Shown: positions 8,682-19,400, counted from the first letter of the stretch. The stretch is 64,000 nucleotides of DNA from JAXMBN01 sp046349875 (GCA_046349875.1 JAXMBN010000010.1:94247-158246); one strand, 5' to 3'. The notes: a model not told the origin generated them from the letters alone. Made by a program: numbers and translations.

Positions 8682-9686
8682 TTAGCGATTGGGAGTAGGC
8701 GATGCTTTGAATGGATGCCAATAACTTGGTCCAAGCGAACTATCATCTGGATCGACACCAGCAATGCGTACGCCAATTCGATTGAAGAAAGGATGGTCGG
8801 GAAGATTGGCTTGATCATCGATCTTGATAAAGGCGATATGTCCGTCTTCAAAGAGGATGTTCAGGCCTTGTCCACCATGGACCAAGAACTGATCTGTTTG
8901 CCCAATTCTAACAGGTGCATCCGCGAGTATCGCAAAGTAGGGGCGGTTGGACCATTGAGGTGCTTGGTAAGCGCCATTCTCGACCACACCCAAGTTGAAT
9001 GCATACGAGCCGCCCGCCACATTTTGTAATTGCTTCACTCGCTCAGCTGGAGCATTCTTCAATTGATCGCAAGAAGGGATCGGTGCAAAGAGTCCGGTCG
9101 GTGGAACCAAGCTTGGGCACCAAACGATGTTTGTTTTTTCAAGCAGGTTTCTCTCGCGGAGTTGAACCGCATAGTTTCCAGCAAAGGCAAATGGGCCTGT
9201 GGTTTCAATCTGGGGAATCCGATGCTTTGCATCGAGATCCGCAAACTGCAAAAGTGCCGCACCTAAGCTTGCGAGATTGTTGCTACAGGTTTCGCGGCGA
9301 GCCAATTCTCGCGACGATAAAATCTTCGGAGCAAATAATGCCAAGCAAGCCACGGATGCTGCAGTGGCTACCAAGACGTCCATCCAAGATCGCTTCAACC
9401 AAATGAATTCGAGCTGAACGTTATCGGAGTTGAGCTGGGGATTAGAATTACCGGATTCTTGGACAGCTGAGACTTGCTGCAATGTCCGATCGACCAAACC
9501 AGCCGGTGGCTCAAAGTACTCATCCGCTTGCGTCAGAAGAAGGAGCTGCTTTTGGAGATTCTCTAGACGTTCGTGGAGATGAGGATAAGCGATGAGGGCT
9601 TGCTCAACCTCGAGGTGCTCTTCCTCGCTCAAGGCACCGAGAAGGTACCCAAAAAGAACTTCATCGCTCGGAATCGGCAAATTCAC
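8682..9686 (-). CDS. Anti-sigma-factor-like membrane protein with DUF1559-like C-terminal domain
   Basis: A 334-residue single-pass membrane protein. The N-terminal 70 residues (DEVLFGYLLGALSEEEHLEVEQAL) match the cytoplasmic helical region of anti-sigma factors, without the HxxxCxxC zinc motif. One membrane helix follows at about residues 103-121 (VLVATAASVACLALF). The large exported part ends with HGGQGLNILFEDGHIAFIK, the His-x9-Asp-Gly ending of the planctomycete DUF1559 family, and RRETCSNNLASLGAALLQFAD resembles its pilin-like RRxxCxNNLKQxGLA segment. The gene follows the ECF sigma gene by 122 bp, so it probably regulates that factor. The start GTG has no clear Shine-Dalgarno. Confidence 0.78.
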   Translation of the reverse strand: MNLPIPSDEVLFGYLLGALSEEEHLEVEQALIAYPHLHERLENLQKQLLLLTQADEYFEPPAGLVDRTLQQVSAVQESGNSNPQLNSDNVQLEFIWLKRSWMDVLVATAASVACLALFAPKILSSRELARRETCSNNLASLGAALLQFADLDAKHRIPQIETTGPFAFAGNYAVQLRERNLLEKTNIVWCPSLVPPTGLFAPIPSCDQLKNAPAERVKQLQNVAGGSYAFNLGVVENGAYQAPQWSNRPYFAILADAPVRIGQTDQFLVHGGQGLNILFEDGHIAFIKIDDQANLPDHPFFNRIGVRIAGVDPDDSSLGPSYWHPFKASPTPNR

Positions 9687-9808
9687 GGTGATCGTATACT
9701 CGTAGGACTAGAAAACACTCATCCACTTGTACGTCGAATCGAAATCCCAGTTCAGGTTTCTAACCGAATCTCCCAGAAAAAGCACGAAAAACCAAAGCGG
9801 AGCCTTGG

Positions 9809-10474
9809 TTAGCCCTCCATGGATTCGCCATAAAGTCGCTTCCAAATTTCTTGAAGCCGTTTCATAGCTGTGTGCACGCGGCTCTTGACCGTTCCGACGG
9901 GAATGCCGAGCGCTTCACCGATATCGGAATACTTCATTCCTTGGTACACCGCCATTTGCAGCAATTGTTGCGTTGGAACATTGAGTTCCTTGAGAGCCGT
10001 CTGGACGCGCTGTCGCGTTTCGAGGTGGACGACTTCATCGTGGGGGTCTTTTAGATCGCCAACCCAACGTGATGCGATGGAATCACGGTCTTCACCCTGT
10101 TCATGAATTCCCGCATCGAGGCTGCGAAGCTTATGACGTTTATTGCGACGCTGCGTGTCGATGGCCTTGTTCGTTGCGATAGCATATAGCCATGGGCGAA
10201 AGCGACGTCCTTCTTCAAACTGTTCAGCGCGAAGATGAACGCTCAAGAAAGTGGCCTGAAACGCATCCTCTGCCATTTGAGCGTCGGTCAAAAATCGACG
10301 TAGAAACGTATAGATTTCGCGTTCATAGCGACGTACCAAACGATCGAAGAATTGGCGATCGCCCGTCGCACGATATTCAAGCAAGAGTGACTCATCACTA
10401 ATCTGCGACTCTTCCACGCCGTCCATCATTGGATGGTGATTTCCTTTGGCGACGTAAGATGAATGTTGTTGCAT
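9809..10474 (-). CDS. ECF-type RNA polymerase sigma-70 factor
   Basis: A 221-residue sigma factor that directs RNA polymerase to alternative promoters. Region 2 spans LVRRYEREIYTFLRRFLTD to FRPWLYAIATNKAIDTQRR, including the DAFQATFLSVH helix. Region 4 is LKELNVPTQQLLQMAVYQ with the helix-turn-helix MKYSDIGEALGIPVGTVKSR. The ATG at 10474 is preferred because GGAGAAGG lies just upstream; earlier in-frame starts at 10498-10501 lack one. The acidic linker between regions 2 and 4 (residues about 115-145) is longer than average. The downstream gene encodes its likely anti-sigma partner. Confidence 0.94.
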   Translation of the reverse strand: MQQHSSYVAKGNHHPMMDGVEESQISDESLLLEYRATGDRQFFDRLVRRYEREIYTFLRRFLTDAQMAEDAFQATFLSVHLRAEQFEEGRRFRPWLYAIATNKAIDTQRRNKRHKLRSLDAGIHEQGEDRDSIASRWVGDLKDPHDEVVHLETRQRVQTALKELNVPTQQLLQMAVYQGMKYSDIGEALGIPVGTVKSRVHTAMKRLQEIWKRLYGESMEG

Positions 10475-11137
10475 GAATCCTTCTCCGACAATCTTCATCA
10501 ACGTACAAAACAGGCCAATGGAAATGATTTCAATCCATTAAGGAGGCATTAGCCTCCACTACTCAAACAACCGTAGATCGATCCGGCAAATCGACAAGTC
10601 GCAAATCAAATAATTACGTCTCTAGTTTACTCAACCTGCCGAGAGTCTGTCAAAAATGAAAGGCTTGGGCGAGCTTCCAATTCACTGTTTTTTCATATGA
10701 ACCTTCGGATGGGATAAGACGGGTGAAAGTTCCGCCACTTCGCGATTTCCGCTAGCTCGCCAGGCTTCATCAGTAATTGGGGTGGGCTCGATCGGAGGCT
10801 TTTCGGCGAAAAGAATTGCCTAATTTTGCTCGACTTTCCAGCGGATTTTCGCAAGCGATGGTTGTAAGTGCTTTGCAGGTAAGGCTTTGTGGCTGAAGGA
10901 TCAATCTTGACCCGAGACTTCAATTCGTTATAGTAGGCCTACTTGGAAAGCTCGGTAATCTTGGCAGTTGTGGATACAACCGCAGGATATATCGGCGACA
11001 GGGATCCGCGGGTTTGCGGAGTCCTGAGGAGATTTGAGGGAGTATTCGGATCAGTAAAGCTGCAGGTTCAAGAGGAACTGCGGTTAGCCATTACGATGGT
11101 TTGTCTGGTCCACATGCAGGAAGGATGGATCATAGCG
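10475..11137. other. Intergenic region between divergent regulators, with a candidate promoter
   Basis: About 660 bp separate the ECF sigma gene from the receiver protein gene. I see no convincing gene: the short frames here lack ribosome binding sites and family resemblance. The region holds the promoter candidate listed separately, and must also contain the sigma gene's promoter, which I could not place. Confidence 0.6.
10907..10934 (+). promoter_or_regulatory. Candidate sigma-70 promoter for the HTH-receiver gene
   Basis: TTGACC at 10907-10912 and TATAGT at 10929-10934 are separated by 16 bp, close to the consensus for the housekeeping sigma factor. Transcription would start near 10941 and give a leader of almost 200 nt before the ATG at 11138. 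Planctomycete promoters are poorly defined, so this is a suggestion. Confidence 0.45.
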
Positions 11138-11731
11138 ATGTCGAGCACAAAGACCGTGTTCACGACAGGTGAAGCAGCCAAGATCTGCAAGGTGAGCCAG
11201 CAGACGATCATTCGTTGCTTCGACAACGGAACCCTGAAGGGGTTTCGCGTTCCCGGAAGTCGCTTTCGTCGCATTCCCCGCGACCAGTTGTTTTCTTTCA
11301 TGAAGGACAATGGCATTCCGACCGATGCGTTGGAAAGCGGGAAGAAGAAAATGTTGATCGTCGATGACGATCAAGACCTAGTAGATCTGTTGGTCGATGC
11401 ATTTAGCCGTGATGGACGTTTCGAGATTCGAACGGCGAACAACGGTTTTGATGCTGGCATGCAGGTCAAGGAATTTCGTCCAGATGCTGTCATCTTGGAC
11501 GTCATGTTGCCAGATATCAATGGTCGCGAAGTATGCCAGCGTGTCCGCAGCGACAAGACGTTGGATACCGTCAAGATCATCTGTATCTCAGGTATGGTAG
11601 AACAGGACCGCATTGCTGATCTTCGTGCGGCCGGGGCCAACGATTTCATGCAAAAGCCTTTCACAACCGACAAGTTGGTCGAGCGTGTTTGCGATTTGCT
11701 AGAAATCGATCGACCCATCGCCAGCATGTAG
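11138..11731 (+). CDS. Response regulator with N-terminal excisionase-type HTH and C-terminal receiver domain
   Basis: A 197-residue two-domain protein. Residues about 7-55 form a MerR/excisionase-type winged helix (FTTGEAAKICKVSQQTIIRC, then GFRVPGSRFRRIPRDQL). Residues about 68-190 are a receiver domain with the acidic pair in MLIVDDDQDLVD, phosphoacceptor Asp in VILDVMLPD, Ser in CISGM and Lys in FMQKPF. The order is reversed compared with normal response regulators, where the receiver comes first. The ATG at 11138 is used because upstream in-frame codons do not resemble a domain; AGGAAGG is about 13 nt upstream. The histidine kinase gene starts 33 bp downstream, so the two probably form a two-component pair. 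Confidence 0.9.
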   Translation: MSSTKTVFTTGEAAKICKVSQQTIIRCFDNGTLKGFRVPGSRFRRIPRDQLFSFMKDNGIPTDALESGKKKMLIVDDDQDLVDLLVDAFSRDGRFEIRTANNGFDAGMQVKEFRPDAVILDVMLPDINGREVCQRVRSDKTLDTVKIICISGMVEQDRIADLRAAGANDFMQKPFTTDKLVERVCDLLEIDRPIASM

Positions 11732-11764
11732 CCCTCAAGTGCTTTGCTATCGATTGGGAGTCAC

Positions 11765-12841
11765 GTGAAGAATTCGGAATCCTTAAAACGAGTCGACGTT
11801 CATCCCGCATCGATGGAAGAGTATCCTCGCTCGGCCGCGAGCGAGCTTACCGTTTGGAAGCTCGCCGCTTGCTTGGGGTCGCTTGCTGAATTTCCACCGC
11901 GATCGTGGGACCAACTCTGTGAGCTTCTCATCGAGTGTGGATGGTTTACGCTCCAGCGTGACCTCGATGTCGATTCGTCCGAAGATCGCATGCAACTCCT
12001 CAAAAGCTTGCTCGTACAGATTGAATCGTCAACGATCGAACGGGCATCGCATTCCGACGTTCACGCTACCGAAGAAGCCGCGTGGCAACATGTGCGGATG
12101 AATCTTTTGGCCGCTATCGAACGGTGTGTGGATGCGCGTCGCAATGCCGATAGCCAAGAGGCTACCTTGCGACGTTCGATCTATAATTTTGCCTATGGAC
12201 TCTCGCATGAGATCAATAATCCTTTGGCGAACATATCAGCACGAGCTCAGCTACTACTAGGACGGGCCAAAACCGACGAAGATCGCAAAGCTTTAGGTAC
12301 GATCATCGATCAATCGCGCCGCGCCTATGAAATGTTGGCCGATGCCATGTTGGTGGTACAGCCTCCCAAGATTCATCTCGCTGAAGTCGACCTGAAGTGG
12401 CTACTTCAGCAATGGGAGAAAGAGTTCTCGATGGAATCTTTGCCGAAGCATGTAAGCTTGTCGGTAGCGGTTCCACTCGATCGTTGTCGAGTTCGATGCG
12501 ATGAACTAAGTATTCGCCAAGCCATTCATATCGCTGTCCGAAATGCCAAAGAAGCCTGCCAACCAGGAAACTCGATTCAGGTTCAAGGTGGTATCGGCAT
12601 GAATGATGATGGCGAAGTGGGAGTCATTCGCATTGTCGACAACGGCCCAGGGCTCAGCCCCAAACGACTCGCTCATGTTTGGGACCTCTATTACAGCGGT
12701 CGGGAAGCGGGCCGTGGATTGGGCATCGGTCTTGCCAAGCTCAAACGGATCGTCGAAGCCAATCTAGGATCGGTACGACTCGATGGTGGCATCGGATCTG
12801 GCGTAACCATCGAAATCCATTTGCCTCTAGCTTCGATGTAG
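11765..12841 (+). CDS. Soluble sensor histidine kinase
   Basis: A 358-residue histidine kinase without membrane segments. The phosphorylation box is FAYGLSHEINNPLANISARA, with the His of SHEINNP as phosphoacceptor. The ATP-binding domain shows the N box (RQAIHIAVRNAKEA), G1 (RIVDNGPGLS) and G2 (GREAGRGLGIGLAKLKRIVE). The N-terminal 140 residues carry no recognised sensor fold. The GTG start at 11765 has GGGAG 4 nt upstream; an earlier in-frame TTG is less likely. It lies 33 bp after the HTH-receiver gene and is its probable cognate kinase, acting on a cytoplasmic signal. Confidence 0.92.
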   Translation: MKNSESLKRVDVHPASMEEYPRSAASELTVWKLAACLGSLAEFPPRSWDQLCELLIECGWFTLQRDLDVDSSEDRMQLLKSLLVQIESSTIERASHSDVHATEEAAWQHVRMNLLAAIERCVDARRNADSQEATLRRSIYNFAYGLSHEINNPLANISARAQLLLGRAKTDEDRKALGTIIDQSRRAYEMLADAMLVVQPPKIHLAEVDLKWLLQQWEKEFSMESLPKHVSLSVAVPLDRCRVRCDELSIRQAIHIAVRNAKEACQPGNSIQVQGGIGMNDDGEVGVIRIVDNGPGLSPKRLAHVWDLYYSGREAGRGLGIGLAKLKRIVEANLGSVRLDGGIGSGVTIEIHLPLASM

Positions 12842-13071
12842 TTCGAATTCTCAATCGAAATTTAGCATCGCAGCATCTTACTCGTTTCATCGAGCTCGTG
12901 CGGATATTCATGCGTGAGATGAGATTTTTGGTTCAACGATCGGGGCGATCGAGCTACGAGGAAATACAAACGATTGGGTCTCTTAGGGAGAGGTGTGGTA
13001 CAATCCGAGGACGAGGACTTGGGGTGCCTCTCCCTCCTTTCTCCATTCCCTGCTTTCCTATGGAGTGTTCG

Positions 13072-14388
13072 ATGCCTGCCTCTCATTTACCAAAAACCAT
13101 TTCTCGCCGTCACTTGCTTCAAGGGGCTGCCGCAACGAGCGCACTCGTGGCGATGCCGACCATCATTCCAGCCTCAGCCCTAGGGCGCAATGGTAGTGTG
13201 GCGCCTAGCGAGAGAATCACTTTAGGTGTGATCGGTATTGGGCCACGCTGTACCTATGACTTGAAGGCGATGCTGGGATTGCAAGACATCCAATGCGTAG
13301 CCATTGCGGATGTTCAGAAAGCTCGACGGGAAGCTGGAAAGAAGTTGGTAGATGGTCACTATGGCAATGGTGATTGCAAACTCTATCGCGATTTTCGTGA
13401 AGTCTTGGATCGCAAAGATATCGATACCGTCCTTGTTGCGACGGGGGATCGATGGCATGCGACCGCTTCCATGTTGGCAGCTCAAGCAGGTAAGGATGTA
13501 TACAGTGAAAAGCCCTGCGGTTTGACGATTGGTCTTTGCCAGGAATTAGCAAAGACCTTCGCCAAGACAGGGCGCATATTTCAAGCTGGTACCCAGCGGC
13601 GAAGCGTTCCGAATTTTCAATTGGCAGTGAAGCTTGCGCATGATGGAAAGCTTGGCAAGCTCAAGACGCTTTTTGCATCCGTCTACCTGCCCTCGATCGA
13701 CACGGCATGGTTGCCAGGCGAACCGACGCCCCATCGCGATGAAGTAGATTGGAATTTGTGGTTAGGACCTGCTCCGTGGCGGCCCTACAACAGTGCCTAT
13801 GTTGCTGGCAAATGGCGAGGTTATTGGGATTTTGATTCGGGTGCGAAGTTGTTGGACTGGGGAGCTCATACGCTGGACCTTTGCCAATGGGCAAACCAAG
13901 CCGATTCCACACTCCCAACGTCGTTTGAACCTCATCCCGAAAAGATTGTGGCTCGTTATGCCAATGGAGTCGAATTGATTCTTGACTTCCTCAAGACACC
14001 GTTTGGAGAGCGGCCCGGCTGGGTTCAAAAGCTCGGGACGTGCCCCGTTCGTTTTGTTGGAGAGGAAGGCTCGGTAGAAACAGGCGATAGCGGCGACATT
14101 GTCGTCAGCAATGCGCGTTTGGAGAAAGAACTTCCTGATGCCTCCAAGAAAGTCGTAGGGCTTGATGTTTCGGCCCATGCACGAAACTTTTTTGATTGCG
14201 TTCGCTCGCGCAAACCGACGGCGGCCAATCCGGAAGTAATGAAGCGGTCGCATATCGCATGCCACGCTGCAGCTTTATCATGGATTCTGCAACGCAAGTT
14301 GGTCATCGATCCGGCCACGGAAACCTTCGTCAATGATGACGAGGCCAATGCCCTACGCCATCGAGAAGCTCGCGGGTGGAATTCTTGA
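13072..14388 (+). CDS. Tat-exported Gfo/Idh/MocA-family oxidoreductase
   Basis: A 438-residue NAD(P)-dependent sugar oxidoreductase-like protein. The N-terminus carries a twin-arginine signal (SRRHLLQGAAATSAL) so the protein is predicted to be exported already folded. The Rossmann fold begins ITLGVIGIGPRCTYDLKAML, and the family motif with the catalytic-type Lys is DVYSEKPCGLT. The C-terminal part (WNLWLGPAPWRPYNSAYV, RGYWDFDSGAKLLDWGAH) is the typical planctomycete subgroup. The ATG at 13072 has GGAG 6 nt upstream; an ATG 12 nt earlier overlaps that site. It is convergent with the sulfatase gene, 26 bp apart. Confidence 0.93.
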   Translation: MPASHLPKTISRRHLLQGAAATSALVAMPTIIPASALGRNGSVAPSERITLGVIGIGPRCTYDLKAMLGLQDIQCVAIADVQKARREAGKKLVDGHYGNGDCKLYRDFREVLDRKDIDTVLVATGDRWHATASMLAAQAGKDVYSEKPCGLTIGLCQELAKTFAKTGRIFQAGTQRRSVPNFQLAVKLAHDGKLGKLKTLFASVYLPSIDTAWLPGEPTPHRDEVDWNLWLGPAPWRPYNSAYVAGKWRGYWDFDSGAKLLDWGAHTLDLCQWANQADSTLPTSFEPHPEKIVARYANGVELILDFLKTPFGERPGWVQKLGTCPVRFVGEEGSVETGDSGDIVVSNARLEKELPDASKKVVGLDVSAHARNFFDCVRSRKPTAANPEVMKRSHIACHAAALSWILQRKLVIDPATETFVNDDEANALRHREARGWNS

Positions 14389-14414
14389 TGATTCACGTAA
14401 GGCAATAAATTGCA

Positions 14415-16151
14415 TTACTTTTTGGGAGCGGGTAATGGCCAAGTTGCTACGCCCGCTCGCTTGGCCCAGTTCACCCATTGGTCCGTCATCGATTGAACGA
14501 TATCAGGATTTTGCGAGGCGAGATTCGTCATCTCGCAACGGTCGTTGTCGATATCGTAAAGTTCCCATGGTTTCTCATGTTCTGCGACGAGCTTCCATTT
14601 TCCTGATCGGACCGCTCGATTGCCCTCGTGCTCCCAAAAGATAGGTTGTGTCCGGTCGATAGATCGTCCTTCAAATGCTGGAAGCATACTGATTCCTTCC
14701 GCCGGCTGGATGATGTGATCTTTGCGCGACGTCGGATAAGGAGTCTTCGCAGCATCCAAGCATGTGGGAAGAAGGTCGATCAAGTGACCTGGTTGAGCTT
14801 CGAGTTTCCCATTTCTCTCTTGGGTGATACCCGCGGGCCAATGAACGATAAGGGGTGTACTAATTCCACCTTCGTGTTGCCAGTGTTTGAAGAATCGAAA
14901 AGGTGTGTTGCTGACGTTCGCCCAGTTCTTTCCATAGGCAACATAGGTATCACTTCCACCAGGCATGACTCCTCTTCCTTGTCGAACGGGGTAACCATCG
15001 CGAGTCTGTTTGGGAATCATATCGGGCTGAAGATAATTTGCAGCCAAGGGTGGAAGAGTAGGGGCATCGGCACGTGCGGTGCCCGTTTTCATACGCCCTA
15101 GCGTTTCGGCGCATCCGCCATTGTCTTGAAGGTAGAGAACCAAGGTATTGTCGAGCATGCCATGTTGGCGAAGGGATTGCGAGATCTTGCCGATCCCTTG
15201 ATCCATGCAATCGACCATGGCGGCATAAACTTCCATGCACTTTTGCTCCCATTCGCGATCCTTCTCTGACTTCCAATCCCCAACGAGTTCCGACAGTTTC
15301 CACTGCGAAGATATCAGACCAAGGTTCTTCATTTTGGCGATGCGAGCTTCTCGAATGGGCGCATAGCCTTGCTCGTATTTGCCTTGATACTTTGCGATAT
15401 CTTTTTCTTTGGCTTGCATGGGCCAATGCGCTGCGGTGTAGGCTACATACATGAAGAATGGTGAATCCGGATGTTGATTCGCATGTTCATCGATATAACG
15501 AACTGCATGATCCGTGATCGCATCCGTGTAATAGTATTCGTTGGGTGCATACTCGGGGTCTTGGTAAGGGGATATCAGCTGATTGTCGCGAACAAGCGAG
15601 TTTGGATCAAAAAAACTCCCTGCTCCATGAATGGTTCCATAGAATCGGTCGAAGCCACGTTGGCATGGCCAGTTGCTCTTGTCGACATGTTGAGCTTGAG
15701 CTTCGTTCTTGGTCACGTGCCATTTGCCGGTCATGTAGGTTCGATAGTGCGAAGCTTGCAGGGCTTCGGCGATCGTCACGGCTCGATGGCTGAGTTCACC
15801 TTGATAGGCGGCGATGCCCGATGCAGGGCCGACGCCATCGACCATGTGTCCGATACCAGCTTGATGAGGATAGAGTCCCGTAAGCAGTGAGGCTCGCGTC
15901 GGGCAACAACGCCCCGTGTTATAAAACTGCGTGAATCGGACGCCCTTTGCGGCCAACGCATCAAGGTTGGGCGTCGCTATTTCGCCCCCAAAACATCCAA
16001 CGTCTGAATACCCCATGTCATCCGTCATAATCAAAACGATATTGGGGCGTTTTGGCGTATGAGCTCTTTCCGTTTGGGACCACGCAGAGGCCACCGTGGA
16101 GATCGCAATGCAAATGGCGGTGATGCAATGAAATGGGGAAGCACGGTTCAA
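14415..16151 (-). CDS. Secreted arylsulfatase
   Basis: A 578-residue sulfatase that hydrolyses sulfate esters, probably on polysaccharides. A signal peptide ends near WSQTERA. Metal-binding Asp residues are in NIVLIMTDDMGYSD, and the formylglycine motif is CCPTR, with Cys82 the residue to be converted, so activity needs an FGE-type maturase encoded elsewhere. The downstream signature GYRTYMTGKW-like stretch appears as SHYRTYMTGKWHV. The TTG start at 16151 is supported by GAGG 7 nt upstream, and no alternative ATG lies before the signal peptide ends. Its nearest neighbour is the convergent oxidoreductase. Confidence 0.95.
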   Translation of the reverse strand: MNRASPFHCITAICIAISTVASAWSQTERAHTPKRPNIVLIMTDDMGYSDVGCFGGEIATPNLDALAAKGVRFTQFYNTGRCCPTRASLLTGLYPHQAGIGHMVDGVGPASGIAAYQGELSHRAVTIAEALQASHYRTYMTGKWHVTKNEAQAQHVDKSNWPCQRGFDRFYGTIHGAGSFFDPNSLVRDNQLISPYQDPEYAPNEYYYTDAITDHAVRYIDEHANQHPDSPFFMYVAYTAAHWPMQAKEKDIAKYQGKYEQGYAPIREARIAKMKNLGLISSQWKLSELVGDWKSEKDREWEQKCMEVYAAMVDCMDQGIGKISQSLRQHGMLDNTLVLYLQDNGGCAETLGRMKTGTARADAPTLPPLAANYLQPDMIPKQTRDGYPVRQGRGVMPGGSDTYVAYGKNWANVSNTPFRFFKHWQHEGGISTPLIVHWPAGITQERNGKLEAQPGHLIDLLPTCLDAAKTPYPTSRKDHIIQPAEGISMLPAFEGRSIDRTQPIFWEHEGNRAVRSGKWKLVAEHEKPWELYDIDNDRCEMTNLASQNPDIVQSMTDQWVNWAKRAGVATWPLPAPKK

Positions 16152-16405
16152 GAGGATGCCTCAATCATTGGAAGGAACGCAAGCGGCAGCCGAAGCGGTG
16201 ACATCTCTTCAGCCTCGTAACCATTGTAGCGGTTATGACGGTTACCGTGACGCAACAAAGTCCAGATTCAAACGCTGTTCCTAGGCTCAGTTCTTTTCTT
16301 TGCTTGGCTTGGAAACGCAACCTACGGTTTCTGACGGTGGATTCCAGACATTCCTCGCTGTTTCCGTGATTCACAGATTCGCATCTAAAGCTTTAGGTAT
16401 TGAAA

Positions 16406-19400
16406 ATGAGCTCTCGTTCCGAACGCCAACGAAAGTCCTTACTCCGTCGGAATAAGAGTTTGGGGTTTGAGCAACTCGAAACCCGAATGATGAATACCAT
16501 AAGCAGCATCGATGATAGTTTGATGCTGCTCCAATCGATGGATCAAGGCACGTCGTATTGGGTGTCGAACTCGCCACCGACCGTGTCGCAATCGGTGATT
16601 GTTGGAAACGGTGGAAACGTTACGGGACGTACTGCAACGGCAACGGTGCTCGGTGCGGATGATGGTGGCGAGACCAATCTGCGGTACAACTGGCAAGCCA
16701 CGACGACTCCAACCGGTGCGAGCGTCTCGTTTTCTGCGAACGGGACCAATGCAGCCAAGAACAATACGCTTACCTTTAGCAAAGCCGGAACCTATGCGAT
16801 CACGGTGACCATTACCGATCGCAATGGAGCGACAACCACCAGCAATACTCAGTTTGACGTTGTGCAAACATTGACGAGTCTCGTTGTTCGCACTACCGAC
16901 AATCGAACGGTAGCCAATGGGGCCACTACAACCACGGGTGGAACGCAGTTATCGCTCACCGTCACTGGGAATGACCAGTTCGGCACGGCCATGACGTCGC
17001 AACCTTCCTTCACATGGCAATCGACAACGTCTCCTACGGGAGGCTCTGCAACACTCAATGCTTCGACCAACACCTTGGCAACGAGTTTCAGCAAAGCTGG
17101 TACGTATGGCTTCCGTGTCACCGCTGGCTCCGTTCAATCGGTCTACAACGTATCGGTCACTCAGACGTTGACCTCGGTATCGCTTTCCACAACTTCAGGT
17201 TCGACGATCGATGCGAACAATGGAGTGACCGTTACATCCCGCGAGCAACGTGTCCTCGTCGCAGGGTTCGATCAATTTGGCAATGCAATTGCCGCAACGC
17301 CTTCGATGACCTACACCGTGGTCTCTGGTCCGACCGGCGGAACTGTCTCGGCTTCTAACGCGACCGGCGGCAATTCACTGACCTTTAACAAGCTGGGCAC
17401 GTTTACCGTTCGTGCTCGCAATGGTTCGGTTCAGGTGGATTTTCAAGCCAATGTCACGGCCACATTGACCTCATATCGCGTGACGACTCCCACCAATCAA
17501 ACACTGACGACAAGCCCTTTATCCATCGGTGGTACCACCCAAAATCTGACAGCCACGGGGCTCGATCAGTTTGGTGGCGTTTTGGCTTCACAACCAACGA
17601 TTACATGGGAATCTGTTTCCTCGCCGAGCGGTGGTTCGATCACCATCGGTGGAAGCAACAATAGCTTGGCTGCAACCTTTACGCGAGCTGGGGCATATGT
17701 CGTTCGAGCCGTATCGGGAAGCGTTGCCACCAACTACACGTTGAATGTTACCCAAACCTTGACGACCATCAGTTTGAGTACATCCAGTGGTAGTGCTATC
17801 GACGCCAATAACGGCGTCACGATATCTGGGCGCGAATTACGAGTTGTCGTCAAGTTACGATCAATTCGGCAATCTGATGCTGCAACGCCAACCACAATTA
17901 CAGCGTGGTATCCGGATGACAGGCAGTACTGTGACCATAACCAATGCCGCCGGCGATACGCTCACATTCAATAAGCTCGGGACATTCCGCCATTACCCAG
18001 GCTCGCAGTGGCAATGCAACTGTTGATTTTCAAGTCGTTGTTAGCCCAACGTTATCCTCTTTCCGCGTATCGTCTTCTGACAATCGCGTATTGTCGGCAA
18101 GTCCCCTGACGGCCAACACAACCAGCATCACTCTGACGGCTACCGGACTGGATCAATACAGCGGAGCATTGAATTCGCAACCCACGATCACCTGGAGTTT
18201 GGTTTCTGCTCCATCGAGTGGCAATGCGACACTCACGCCTAGTGGCAACTCTGTTGCCGTAACGTTTACCAAAGTGGGGACATACGTCCTTCGCGCGACA
18301 TCGGGAAGCACGGTTACCAATTACACCATCCTCGTCTCGCCCGCGCTCACCACATTCCGAACCGCTTCGATTGATGGTACGGCTGTCGATCCCAATGTAG
18401 CTGTGACGGTTGCTGGAGCCAGTGTTCGCTTTGCCCTTCAAGGATTCGATCAGTTCGGCGATGCGATGACGACTCTGCCAAGCTTTACTTGGTCGACCAC
18501 CTCGGCACCGACAGGCGGAAGTCTTTCTGCAACGCCGGCCACGGGCTATGTAACTCTTGCTTTCAATAAACTCGGGACTTTTGCGGTCCGAGGCCGAAGT
18601 GGTTCGGTTACCTTTGACTTCAGCGTGAATGTCCAGCCGGTATTGTCGAGTATTCGGATTCAGACACCTGATAGTCGCGCTATAACAGCCACGGGTGTGA
18701 GTGTCACCGGTACCTCGCAAGCTCTGCAGGCCATCGGACTCGATCAATTTGGTGGCGTTCTTTCTAGCCAACCGGAAATCGATTGGAGTGTCTTGTCTGC
18801 TCCTACCGGTGGAACGGCGACATTGAATGAATCAGGTAACAACATCAATGCAAGTTTGGATCGCGCGGGGACCTACACGTTTCAAGCGCAATCGGGCAGC
18901 GTCAAGCTTACTGCTCGGCTCAATGTCGCGCAAACCTTGACGACCTTCCGCTTGGAAGATTCCTCTGGTACAGCGATCCAAAACGGTGATAGCGTGAGCA
19001 CAAGCACTGCCGCCAACACCTTTGTCGTTCGTGGGTTTGATCAATTCGGACAGGCAATGACTACCCTCCCGACCATCAATTGGTCGGCGACGACCGTCCC
19101 AACGGGCGGATCGATGTCAGCGCAAATGGCAAATGGTCGCGTGACTTATACCTTCCGAAAACTAGGAGCCTATGTCGTTCGAGGCACCTACGGAAACACA
19201 ACCTTCCAGTTCAATGCGACCGTAACGCAGGGATTGAATTCGATACGCGTTACCACGCCAAGCAATCAGGCCGTAACCAGTGCACTGACGGTGACCGGAA
19301 CCAGTCAGCAGCTTTCTGCAACGGCACTCGATCAATTCAGTGCTTCACTGAGCTCACAGCCTTCATTGACTTGGGAATTGTTGACGACCCCAACCGGTGG

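Noticed and set aside
10693..10923. 76-codon minus-strand frame between the regulators
   Set aside because: No recognisable domain or ribosome binding site; it overlaps the likely promoter area and seems random.
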